Shown in pieces: positions 30,047 through 38,908 of a DNA stretch of 39,944 nt; within the stretch, counting starts at the first letter, position 1, and each line of letters opens with the position of its first letter. Under the pieces are notes generated by a model. The model saw nothing but the letters and a program-made list of their open reading frames with translations, did not search any database and was not told where the DNA came from. The DNA is taken from positions 1 to 39,944 of the forward strand of contig JADIMF010000151.1 of NCBI GenBank assembly GCA_017694915.1, given 5' to 3'. The position numbers were made by a program, and so were the translations under genes. The stretch is from Candidatus Ornithospirochaeta stercoravium. GTDB taxonomy: Bacteria > Spirochaetota > Spirochaetia > Sphaerochaetales > Sphaerochaetaceae.

Positions 30047-30973
30047 TCAATACGGAGATGTAGGATCAAGGAATTCCTGATAATTATCGCGATCAACGAT
30101 AGTTGTAGGAATGATTACCTCATGATCGACTGTTTCGCCCTTTGCAAGAGCTACTGCCATATCAACAGCGTCCTCAACCATTGTCGGGCTGTAAAGAGCA
30201 CTTGCTACCCAGAGATCAGTATATTCAGGCATCATATTGAAATATTCCTGAGCACCGCCACCACCTGTGATTACCTTAACATCAGTTCTACCTGCTTCCT
30301 CTATAGCCTGGATTGCACCGATTGATGTCTCGTCATCCATTGAGAATACGGCATCAATCTGCGGATTAGCAGTAAGGATATCAGCCATATCTGTAAGACC
30401 AGCTTCTCTTGTGAACTGTGTTGCATATGTAAGAAGATTCATATTAGGTGCAATCTCTGCGATTGTATCAAGGAATCCAGCCTTTCTGAGAGCTGCGACA
30501 GAACCTGAAGATGGAACATCAAGGATAACGACAGTACCTTCAGTACCGATCTTATCAACAATGTAATTAGCTCCCTGAACACCCATGTCATAGTTGTCAC
30601 CAGCAACACGGTAAATACCATCACATGCAATTTCGATATCAAAGTTCACTACTGGAATTCCGGAATCGATTGCATTCTGGATTGGTACTTCCATTCCTGT
30701 CCACTGCGGATATGCAACGATTGCATCAGCTCCCCAGAGCATCAGGTCATCAATCTGTGTTGTCATCTCTTCTGCATTGTTGGAAGTCAGAAGCCTGTAT
30801 TCAATTTCATCACCAAGTGCAATACAGCGCTGCTCTGCACAATATGCAACTCCAGCTACCCAGCCGTGTGTTACAGCCGGGGCAAGAATGCCGATTTTAT
30901 AACCTGCTGCGAAAACAGATGCGCCTGCCATAAGCAGAACCATGAGAATGCAAAGTGCCTTCTTCATTTTCAT
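30047..30973 (-). CDS. Sugar ABC transporter substrate-binding protein (type 1 periplasmic-binding fold)
   Basis: Signal peptide MKKALCILMVLLMAGASVFAAG; YKIGILAPAVTHGWVAGVAYCAEQRC, DAIVAYPQWTGMEVPIQNAIDSGIPVVNFD. Confidence 0.92.
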   Translation of the reverse strand: MKMKKALCILMVLLMAGASVFAAGYKIGILAPAVTHGWVAGVAYCAEQRCIALGDEIEYRLLTSNNAEEMTTQIDDLMLWGADAIVAYPQWTGMEVPIQNAIDSGIPVVNFDIEIACDGIYRVAGDNYDMGVQGANYIVDKIGTEGTVVILDVPSSGSVAALRKAGFLDTIAEIAPNMNLLTYATQFTREAGLTDMADILTANPQIDAVFSMDDETSIGAIQAIEEAGRTDVKVITGGGGAQEYFNMMPEYTDLWVASALYSPTMVEDAVDMAVALAKGETVDHEVIIPTTIVDRDNYQEFLDPTSPY

Positions 30974-31003
30974 ATATTACTAAGCCTCCTTAAGCTTAGT
31001 GAT

Positions 31004-31032
31004 AGTATCAGACAACGATGCTTGTTTGTCAA
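31004..31032 (-). promoter_or_regulatory. Promoter of the sugar operon with an inverted repeat in the spacer
   Basis: Perfect TTGACA (-35, 31027-31032), 17-nt spacer, GATACT (-10, 31004-31009); GACAAACAAGCATCGTTGTC spans the spacer. Confidence 0.6.
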
Positions 31033-31186
31033 ATTTTACAGAAAAATTTTCACATAAATTACATTTTTCTTGAAATATATTTCATTATATTTCATATATC
31101 TTTTTATCTACAAAACAATTACTTAATGCATATCAGATTTTTCAAATTTTTCATAAAATTTGCATTATATTAAATCATGGTAAAAA

Positions 31187-31195
31187 TGATATAAT
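31187..31195 (+). promoter_or_regulatory. Extended -10 TGATATAAT 6 nt upstream of the helicase ATG
   Basis: TGATATAATTTCAGC-ATG; no SD; in-frame TGA at 31187-31189 excludes an upstream start. Confidence 0.6.
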
Positions 31196-31201
31196 TTCAG
31201 C

Positions 31202-33883
31202 ATGGACAGAGCAGATGGTCTCATTTTTCTGAAGGACGAGGAAAAGACAGAGAAAATTAAAGATATAAAACCTGAAGATGACGGACGACATTTTTCTGTT
31301 CGATTTGCAGGGTCACCGAATATATATTCATATAGACAGGAAGATGTATACTTTGAAGAATCAATCAGACACGACGGCACATCCTGTCAAATTGTATACA
31401 ATGGAAAGCTCTTCCCAAGAATTAATGAATTCTACACTTATCCATCTCCATACATCTATTTCAAAAGAGATAATAAAAGCTATTTTCTTCCATTGGATAA
31501 AATAAGCATAAGGCACTCGTGCCTTGGAAGCGAATGTGCTCGCAATGTCTTAAGCTATCTTAAGGATATTTCACACTTAAGCCGGTTCTCAGATGGGAAA
31601 GAACTGCTTTCATCATACTATGAAAAAATAGATTTCATTGATGAGAACTCCGTTTTAGCTGCATATCTTTCTCCGGACGCTTCTATTGATGATAAGATTG
31701 AGCATAATACGATTATTTTTCCTTTTGGCTGTAACCGAAGCCAGATACATGCTGTCAAAAATGCCATGGAAAACCGTATAAGCATCATCCAAGGACCACC
31801 AGGAACCGGAAAGACACAGACAATCCTGACAATAATCGCAAACCTGCTCATCAACGGAAAAACGGCAGAAATCGTTTCAAATAACAATTCTGCGGTTGAC
31901 AATGTCAGGGAGAAACTTGAATCAGCCGGCTTATCGTTATTTCTTGCTCAGCTTGGAAAAAGAGATAATAAAGATTCGTTCCTGAATAATCAGACGGGCG
32001 TTTATCCAGATATGGAAGGATGGCAACTCAGTATCTTCAACAGGAAAAAACATTTAGATGAAATCAAAGAACTGACAGATAAACTTGAGAAACTTTATGA
32101 AAAGAAAGAGCTCCTATGCAGGAAAAGAGAGGATCTTGCTGATCTAAAAACGGAAAAACAGCATTTTCTGGATTCAACAAACATTGATACTCCGCAAAGC
32201 CAGCAAGAAATGACAATCACCTCTTCTCGCCTATTGAAATTGTCATATACCTGCAAATCTTATTTCGAAAAACATGGCAAACTATCTTTACTTCTTCGAA
32301 TCCGCCTTGCTTTTATTGATAAAGTTATTACCTGGAAACAATCAGGAGGCGACTGGAACTCCATTTTCTTCCTTCTTGATAAACTTTTCTATTCAGCTTT
32401 GGAGAATGAACTCACTAAGGAGATATCTGAACTAGAAGCATATCTCAATTCCAACAGTACATCTGAAATGGAAAACAAACTCAGATTGTTATCAATTTCC
32501 ATACTCAAAGACAACCTATTTAGAAAATATGGAAATAGAACTGAGCGTATAGTTTTCGATGATGACGATATATGGAAAGATCCAAATGGATTTTTAAAAG
32601 AGTATCCAATAATAACGAGTACATCGTTCTCCTCTCATACGGCGCTATCCGGAGCATGTTATGACTATGTAATCATCGATGAAGCATCTCAATGTGATAT
32701 TGCTACCGGAGCATTATCACTTCTAAGTGCAAGAAATGCAGTTATTGTTGGAGACTCAAAACAGCTTTCAAATATTGTACCTGATGACATCAAAGAAGAG
32801 GCTGACAGTATATTCTCACGCTATGCCATAAATACAGCATATGATTACTCTAAACATAGCTTTCTTGATTCAATTGAAATCCTTTTCAAGAACGCACCCT
32901 CTGTTCTTCTGAGAGAGCATTATCGTTGCCACCCTGACATTATCGGTTTCTGCAATGAACGCTTCTATGATAATCAGCTGCTTATTATGACAGAGCCAGC
33001 AAATACTTTAACAGAACCAATTAGCGCATTTTTGACAAAAGAAGGGTTCCATAGTAGAAATCATATGAACCTACGTCAGACAGAATTAATCAAAACAGAA
33101 ATTCTTCCTCAAATCCAAAATGGTGAATCTGTCGGCGTAATCACTCCATACAATGCAAATGCAGATCTAATTCAATCTGAAACCGGACTCTTCTCCTCAA
33201 CCGTACACAAATTTCAGGGACGAGAACTCGATACAATCATCTATTCGACGTCAGATGATATTGTCAATGAATTCTCTGATGATTCCGCCCTTATAAATGT
33301 TGCTGTTTCCAGGGCAAAAAAACACTTTATTCTTGTAGCTTCATCGAACCAGCAGGAATCCAGCAGTAATATACAGGCATTAATCGACTATATTAATTAT
33401 CATAATTTTACAATCAAGCATTCATCTATATCTTCCGTTTTTGATCTTCTTTATTCGCAATACGAAATGCAAAGAATCTCATATATAAAAGAACATGGTA
33501 AAATTTCTGAATATGATTCTGAGAACTTGATGTATGCACTGATTACCGACTTATTAATTGAAGAACATGAAGATCTTGCGGTAATTCCACATTACCCTCT
33601 TGCATATCTGTTCAGAGACCAATCCATCATGAACAGTGAGGAAAAGGAATATATTTACAGAACCGGAACTCATATAGATTTTCTGATTTACCGGAAAATC
33701 GGAAAAATACCTGTTGTTGCTATCGAAGTGGATGGATTTCACTTTCATGAAAAACATACGACGCAACATAAAAGAGACATTCTTAAGAATGGTATATTCA
33801 ATAAATATGGTCTCACACTCCTACGCTTCCAGACTAACGGAAGCAATGAAAAGGAGAGGCTAAGAAAAGCATTGCAGAATTAA
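31202..33883 (+). CDS. SF1 (UPF1/DNA2-like) helicase with C-terminal DUF2726/Vsr-like nuclease domain
   Basis: Walker A IIQGPPGTGKTQTIL; DEAS box YVIIDEASQCD; VGDSKQLSNIVP; LREHYRCHPDIIGFCN; VHKFQGRELDTIIYSTSDD; INVAVSRAKKHFILVAS; C-terminus GTHIDFLIYRKIGKIPVVAIEVDGFHFHEKHTTQHKRDILKNGIFNKYGLTLLRFQTN. Confidence 0.85.
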   Translation: MDRADGLIFLKDEEKTEKIKDIKPEDDGRHFSVRFAGSPNIYSYRQEDVYFEESIRHDGTSCQIVYNGKLFPRINEFYTYPSPYIYFKRDNKSYFLPLDKISIRHSCLGSECARNVLSYLKDISHLSRFSDGKELLSSYYEKIDFIDENSVLAAYLSPDASIDDKIEHNTIIFPFGCNRSQIHAVKNAMENRISIIQGPPGTGKTQTILTIIANLLINGKTAEIVSNNNSAVDNVREKLESAGLSLFLAQLGKRDNKDSFLNNQTGVYPDMEGWQLSIFNRKKHLDEIKELTDKLEKLYEKKELLCRKREDLADLKTEKQHFLDSTNIDTPQSQQEMTITSSRLLKLSYTCKSYFEKHGKLSLLLRIRLAFIDKVITWKQSGGDWNSIFFLLDKLFYSALENELTKEISELEAYLNSNSTSEMENKLRLLSISILKDNLFRKYGNRTERIVFDDDDIWKDPNGFLKEYPIITSTSFSSHTALSGACYDYVIIDEASQCDIATGALSLLSARNAVIVGDSKQLSNIVPDDIKEEADSIFSRYAINTAYDYSKHSFLDSIEILFKNAPSVLLREHYRCHPDIIGFCNERFYDNQLLIMTEPANTLTEPISAFLTKEGFHSRNHMNLRQTELIKTEILPQIQNGESVGVITPYNANADLIQSETGLFSSTVHKFQGRELDTIIYSTSDDIVNEFSDDSALINVAVSRAKKHFILVASSNQQESSSNIQALIDYINYHNFTIKHSSISSVFDLLYSQYEMQRISYIKEHGKISEYDSENLMYALITDLLIEEHEDLAVIPHYPLAYLFRDQSIMNSEEKEYIYRTGTHIDFLIYRKIGKIPVVAIEVDGFHFHEKHTTQHKRDILKNGIFNKYGLTLLRFQTNGSNEKERLRKALQN

Positions 33884-36084
33884 TTAGTCTTATCGACAAC
33901 ACTCTTCCATTCAGAGAAAGATGAATTGTCCTTCTTCTCTGCTTTGTAACCTGACCTTATTATCGCAACGGTATTCGACCATTTCACGGTCCTGTCGGCA
34001 AACTCGGCAATAAATTCCTGCTCTGTCATTCCTGACTCAGCATAACTGCTGCGGTAGAATCCGATTACAGCATCCTTTGAAAGGTACCGATCCTCCCTAT
34101 CCTCCTCATACTCGAAATATGCTTCAGGGAAGATATCAAGAACAGCATTCTCAAGCTCTTTCTTTCCCCATGCAGTGAGAGGATTATCCGATGAATATAT
34201 CTTCTTCTCCGCCTTCCGTAGTTTGTCCTTATATACTTCAGATGCGAAGTCAGACAGTCTCGATGAGAGAGAAGGTATGGATTCAAGAAGTGCTATCTTT
34301 CCATCTTCCTCAAGCCGAGATTTAATTGCTTCCAGTATATTCCTGTCGCTCTCAAGCCTTGAAAGCAGATTTCTTCCTGAAATCACACCGAATTGAAGTC
34401 CATCTTCTATAGCAGAAAAAGCCGATCTGGCTTCAGAGACGATGACAACAGGTCGGAGCAGTTTATCAAGCTCTGAAGAGAAATGCTCGATTATCTCCTT
34501 CTGCTCATTGTTCCTGACAACAGCGACAGACAAACCCTCCGGATTCTTCTTCATAAGCGGCCAGAGAAGAAGACCATGGGATGCATTGAGGACCATCACG
34601 TTGTCACTGCGAAGAATATCGAGCCCTGAATAAAGCCTCTTCATAAGCCTCAGAAGGCTTTCAGATCTGCCGGAAAGCGCTCTCTCCGCCCATCTTGATC
34701 TGGCTTTGTCCCCAGGAGAGAAAGTAAGGTTCTCCTTGTAAAGATCCTCGGTTACAGCTTCAAGCTGAGCTTCCCTGCGAAGCATTACATTGTCTTTTAT
34801 CGCGCTCTCGTATCCCATATCTGATGGCTTGTAATAGATCTTCCCCTGAAGCCCCGTAGGAAGATACTGCTGAGCAACCCAGTGGTCCTTATAGGAATGA
34901 GGATACATATATCCCTCACCATGGCCGAAACCTTCGCTGTCACGGCTCGCATCGCGAAGATGATTGGGAACTTCCTCGCTTTTCTCCTTCTCCACATCTG
35001 AGAGAGCATCAAAAAATCCCAATGCACTGTTGGATTTCGGTGCTGTTGAAAGATAGATTGCCGAATGAGCAAGATGAAATCTTCCCTCCGGAAGTCCTAT
35101 ACGGTCAAAAGCTGAGGCATCAGCTTCGACGACAGCTACTGCATAGGGATCGGCCATACCGACATCCTCAGCAGCAAGTATCTCCATTCTACGGAAGATG
35201 AAACGAGGATCCTCACCTGCTGCAACCATACGCGCAAGCCAGTACAGAGCAGCATCCGGGTCTGAGCCTCTCAGCGATTTGATAAATGCTGATATAACAT
35301 CGAAATGGTAATCACCTTCCTTGTCATAGAGAACAGCTTTCTTCTGTATCGATTCCTCAGCTGTCTCCTTTGAAATATATATCTCACTTCCATCTTCAGG
35401 AGGAAAGGTATCCGGAGTTGTCTCCACGGCAAGCTCAAGAGCATTCAGAAGAGATCTGGCATCGCCATTTGCAACGGAAACCAGATGCTCAAGCGCACCT
35501 TCTTCGAAAGTGACATGATATCTGCCATATCCTCTTTCTTCATCATGAATAGCCTGCATTGCTATATCATGAAGATTATCATCTGTAAGCTTCTTAAGCT
35601 GAAATATTCTGGAACGTGATACAAGTGCCGCATTGACCTCGAAAAAGGGATTCTCAGTCGTCGCCCCGATGAGTATGAACGTACCATTCTCAACCCATGG
35701 AAGCAGAGCATCCTGCTGGCTTTTATTCCACCTGTGCACCTCGTCAATGAACAGGATGGTGCGCATATGATACATTTCACGCCTGTTCTTCGCGTCCTCT
35801 ATCTCTCCGCGGAGCTCCTTCACGCCGGAAAGAACCGCATTAAGGGTCGAGAAATGGCTTTTCGTTGTATTCGCAATGACTCTGGCAAGTGTTGTCTTTC
35901 CTGTTCCAGGAGGACCATAGAATATGACAGAAGAGAGCTGATCAGCTTGTATCGCACGGCGCAGAAGTCTTCCCTTTCCAAGAATATGTTCCTGCCCGAT
36001 GTATTCATCGAGTGTCCTTGGACGCATCCTGGCAGCAAGAGGTTCATCATTCAGAGATCGTGCAGCATCTTCAAAGAGATTCAA
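33880..36084 (-). CDS. rarA: RarA (MgsA) AAA+ ATPase fused to a C-terminal Rossmann/methyltransferase-like domain (TTG start)
   Basis: PLAARMRPRTLDEYIGQEHILG, IFYGPPGTGKTTLARVIA, LFIDEVHRWNKSQQDALLPWVENGTFILIGATTENPFFEVN; extra ~300 aa C-terminus (DNVMVLNASHGLLLWPLMKKNPEGLSVAVVRNN). SD GGGAGG before TTG. Confidence 0.92.
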   Translation of the reverse strand: MNLFEDAARSLNDEPLAARMRPRTLDEYIGQEHILGKGRLLRRAIQADQLSSVIFYGPPGTGKTTLARVIANTTKSHFSTLNAVLSGVKELRGEIEDAKNRREMYHMRTILFIDEVHRWNKSQQDALLPWVENGTFILIGATTENPFFEVNAALVSRSRIFQLKKLTDDNLHDIAMQAIHDEERGYGRYHVTFEEGALEHLVSVANGDARSLLNALELAVETTPDTFPPEDGSEIYISKETAEESIQKKAVLYDKEGDYHFDVISAFIKSLRGSDPDAALYWLARMVAAGEDPRFIFRRMEILAAEDVGMADPYAVAVVEADASAFDRIGLPEGRFHLAHSAIYLSTAPKSNSALGFFDALSDVEKEKSEEVPNHLRDASRDSEGFGHGEGYMYPHSYKDHWVAQQYLPTGLQGKIYYKPSDMGYESAIKDNVMLRREAQLEAVTEDLYKENLTFSPGDKARSRWAERALSGRSESLLRLMKRLYSGLDILRSDNVMVLNASHGLLLWPLMKKNPEGLSVAVVRNNEQKEIIEHFSSELDKLLRPVVIVSEARSAFSAIEDGLQFGVISGRNLLSRLESDRNILEAIKSRLEEDGKIALLESIPSLSSRLSDFASEVYKDKLRKAEKKIYSSDNPLTAWGKKELENAVLDIFPEAYFEYEEDREDRYLSKDAVIGFYRSSYAESGMTEQEFIAEFADRTVKWSNTVAIIRSGYKAEKKDNSSFSEWKSVVDKTN

Positions 36085-36776
36085 AGCGTTTCCTCCCAGA
36101 ATATCCTGTATATTGGATCAGCTTCTTCCGGAAGCTGGCTCTTGAAATATCGTTCTGCCTCTCCCATACGAGTGAAGAAATACTCGGTAACAAGGAATCC
36201 AAGCGAATCAGTTGTATAAGATACGGGCTCGGGCAGATCAGTTTCGAATCCGACACCGGAAAGATTGTCATATGCTGCCTTGATTGACGAGAACGTTTCA
36301 TATGATGTTACGAATGCACTTTCAATCTCATCTCTTCTTGCCTCTATACCTTCGAGAAGAAGATTGTACGCATCGCGGGCAATCAGATTCTGAAGCTTGT
36401 CCGTCAATCCTTCTGCTTCTGCAATCGATGCATCACGATCTACTGAAACAGCTTCATAAAGATGCGTCTCTGCAAGCTGATACAAAGCAGGAAGAAGCGG
36501 TGATATAATCTCAGAAAGACGTTCTGCATATTCTCCCGCTGTATCGTCATATATAGGTGAATATGATGAATACACTGTGTATTCTGGCGGAAGGCCGGAA
36601 ATGAATACAGAGGGATCAATACTGTCATCTTCCTCTATCAGGGAAATCATGTCGTTGCCAAGATAAAGAAGAGCCTCCTCCTTATCCCTTTCCGAATATC
36701 CTCCGATATGCAGCGATGAGCAGGAAGCTATCAACATGACTATGAATATAGATAAAAGACAACAGTATTTTTTCAT
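36081..36776 (-). CDS. Putative lipoprotein of unknown function
   Basis: MKKYCCLLSIFIVMLIASCSS lipobox; no recognised domain. Confidence 0.65.
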   Translation of the reverse strand: MKKYCCLLSIFIVMLIASCSSLHIGGYSERDKEEALLYLGNDMISLIEEDDSIDPSVFISGLPPEYTVYSSYSPIYDDTAGEYAERLSEIISPLLPALYQLAETHLYEAVSVDRDASIAEAEGLTDKLQNLIARDAYNLLLEGIEARRDEIESAFVTSYETFSSIKAAYDNLSGVGFETDLPEPVSYTTDSLGFLVTEYFFTRMGEAERYFKSQLPEEADPIYRIFWEETL

Positions 36777-36853
36777 AAATTAAAATGCAAAATTATATAA
36801 TTCAGATATGTAATAAATATCGTTTATAATATTAAATTACATTTCTAACATAT

Positions 36854-36880
36854 CATCCCGATGGCTAAACCATCAGGATG
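36854..36880 (-). terminator. Hairpin downstream of desulfoferrodoxin
   Basis: CATCCTGATGG-TTTAG-CCATCGGGATG (11-bp stem, one G-T pair); no T tract. Confidence 0.55.
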
Positions 36881-36890
36881 AATAGATGAA

Positions 36891-37265
36891 TCATATTTCT
36901 GTTTTCCAGAGTCCATGCAGATTGCAGTACGCATATACAGCAACAGCATCGCCGGAATTGCAGAATATCTCCTCAGGCTTGTCTTCAGGTGTAAGATATT
37001 TGATCTTCATACCGCGCTTTGACTCTACAGCTATCCATTCGATGTAATGCTCAGCTGTCATCGGATGAGGAACAGAACCGACCTTCACATCAATCTCATG
37101 CTCACCTTTCACTACAACCGGAACATGCTTCTCCTGAGCTGCATCGGTTGTATTTGCCTTAAGCTCCGTCATCGCGTGGCCACAGCACATCGGAGTGCAT
37201 CCACCTTTCTTCACAAGCATTACAATCTCACCGCAATCAGGGCATCTGTAGAATGTAAGTCCCAT
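36891..37265 (-). CDS. dfx: Desulfoferrodoxin (2Fe superoxide reductase)
   Basis: Start trimmed to MGLTFYRCPDCGEIVMLVKKGGCTPMCCGHAM (desulforedoxin-type CxxC...CC; SD AGGAGG). Neelaredoxin motifs EKHVPVV, HPMTAEHYIEWI, CNLHGLWK. Confidence 0.93.
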   Translation of the reverse strand: MGLTFYRCPDCGEIVMLVKKGGCTPMCCGHAMTELKANTTDAAQEKHVPVVVKGEHEIDVKVGSVPHPMTAEHYIEWIAVESKRGMKIKYLTPEDKPEEIFCNSGDAVAVYAYCNLHGLWKTEI

Positions 37266-37279
37266 ATCTTTTCCTCCTC

Positions 37280-38365
37280 TCAGCGTGACAAGATACCATG
37301 TCCGCCGCTTTTCATAAGCGAAATCACATCTTCGCGTGTTACATAGTTTATATCCTGAACGATTGTATGGCAAAGGCAGGATGCAGCTGTTGCGAAATCT
37401 ACGACAAGCTGAAGATCCTTACCTAGCTCCTCATCATCCAGCGCATACAGGATACCTGCGGCAAAACTGTCACCGGCACCGATTCTGTCGACTATCGCAG
37501 TTATATCATAAGGCATGTACTCGCCATTAACGCACGGAGATACATACTGCAGTCCATCTGAAAGATCATAAAGCGCGGCTCCCCATTTATTATAGGTTGC
37601 GCTTATCGACTGACGCATTGTGGTAAGAAGCATCTTCACATCGGGATATCTTCTCTTTATCGCTTCCGCAACGTATGGCTGCTCATCTATACGTGAATAC
37701 GTCTCCGGGCAATCCGGATGAACACCCAGCAGCGTCTCGGCATCGATGCGTGCGGCAAAGAGGATGTCGACATATGGCATCATCTCCCGTATAACGCGTC
37801 CCGCAAGCTCCTCCTTTGCCGTTCCCGGTTCCCAGTTCCAGAGCTTTGAACGGAAATTGCAGTCAAAGGAAATCCTCAGCCCGTGTTCCTTGGCTTTCTT
37901 CATGCACTCAAGCTGTGCTTTGGCCGCTTTCTCAGATACAGCTGGTGTTATACCCGATACATGAAGAGTGGATGCCCCTTCAAATATCCTGTCCCAGTCA
38001 TATTCAGAACCATCGGTTGAAGAGAGCGTTGAGCCTTCCCTATCATATATAACCTTGCTTGGTCTCTGATCTGCTCCGTTCTGAACAAAATACAGCCCAA
38101 GACGGCCTGATTTCTTCTTAAGTATGAATGAAGTATCGACACCGACATTTCTCAGGCTTCCAAGGCAAGCCTCCGAGATATCATTCTCAGGGAGCGCTGT
38201 AACGAACCTTGAATTACCGCCGAGAAGCGCGATAGATGCCGCGACATTAGCTTCCGCACCGGCAAAGCAGAAGTTCACAGTCCCAGGAAGGGATTGACGG
38301 AGAGTGAAGTATCCCTCACTGCTTATACGTCCCATTATTTCACCAAACGAAACAACAACAGACAT
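37280..38365 (-). CDS. kdgK: PfkB-family kinase, probably 2-dehydro-3-deoxygluconokinase
   Basis: Start trimmed to MSVVVSFGEIMGRISSEG (SD GGAGG); FCFAGAEANVAASIALLG, DRIGAGDSFAAGILYAL. Substrate inferred. Confidence 0.78.
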   Translation of the reverse strand: MSVVVSFGEIMGRISSEGYFTLRQSLPGTVNFCFAGAEANVAASIALLGGNSRFVTALPENDISEACLGSLRNVGVDTSFILKKKSGRLGLYFVQNGADQRPSKVIYDREGSTLSSTDGSEYDWDRIFEGASTLHVSGITPAVSEKAAKAQLECMKKAKEHGLRISFDCNFRSKLWNWEPGTAKEELAGRVIREMMPYVDILFAARIDAETLLGVHPDCPETYSRIDEQPYVAEAIKRRYPDVKMLLTTMRQSISATYNKWGAALYDLSDGLQYVSPCVNGEYMPYDITAIVDRIGAGDSFAAGILYALDDEELGKDLQLVVDFATAASCLCHTIVQDINYVTREDVISLMKSGGHGILSR

Positions 38366-38413
38366 AAATCCTCCAGGAATGAAACAAAGTTTCAATTCAC
38401 TCTGAGTATATCA

Positions 38414-38908
38414 TCAGAGAGCCTTATGCTGAAGGCGTTCAAATGCGATTCTGTCGGTTCCATCATCACATACGATGATACCGCATCTTGTGAAGCCTTC
38501 CTTTCTCAGCGCATTCTGCATAGGTATATTGTCGCTGTGCGTATCAATCCTTATATGATCCGTGAAGGAGGAAACAAAGCGGAGGGCCTCCCCAAGGACA
38601 CCTTTATGAGTCCCATCGGAAGCAATCCTGTGGATTACACCATACTCCGAGTCATCCATCCATGAACCATCCCTGATGATATCATATGTCCTGTCATGAC
38701 CTTTCCTGAACATGAAAACACCATAAACCGACGAGTCATCATACAGAACGAACAGATTACCGTTCTCAATATCCTTCTCAAGAATATCGCGGGATGGATA
38801 ACCATTTATCCACTGATTCATGTTTCCGTTTGAGCGCATGAATGCTCTGGCTTTGTCATAAACCGCCAGAATCACATCAAGCTCATTTTTCTCTGCCTTC
38901 CTGATCAT
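38414..38908 (-). CDS. GNAT family N-acetyltransferase
   Basis: MIRKAEKNELDVILAVYDKARAFMRSNGNMNQWINGYPS, IRIDTHSDNIPMQNALRKEGFTRCGII. Confidence 0.85.
   Translation of the reverse strand: MIRKAEKNELDVILAVYDKARAFMRSNGNMNQWINGYPSRDILEKDIENGNLFVLYDDSSVYGVFMFRKGHDRTYDIIRDGSWMDDSEYGVIHRIASDGTHKGVLGEALRFVSSFTDHIRIDTHSDNIPMQNALRKEGFTRCGIIVCDDGTDRIAFERLQHKAL

Noticed and set aside
31071-31084. Perfect 14-bp palindrome TGAAATATATTTCA with a nearby ATATTTCA repeat
   Set aside because: Lies in a very AT-rich intergenic stretch where such palindromes arise easily; lacks the central CG typical of LacI operators.
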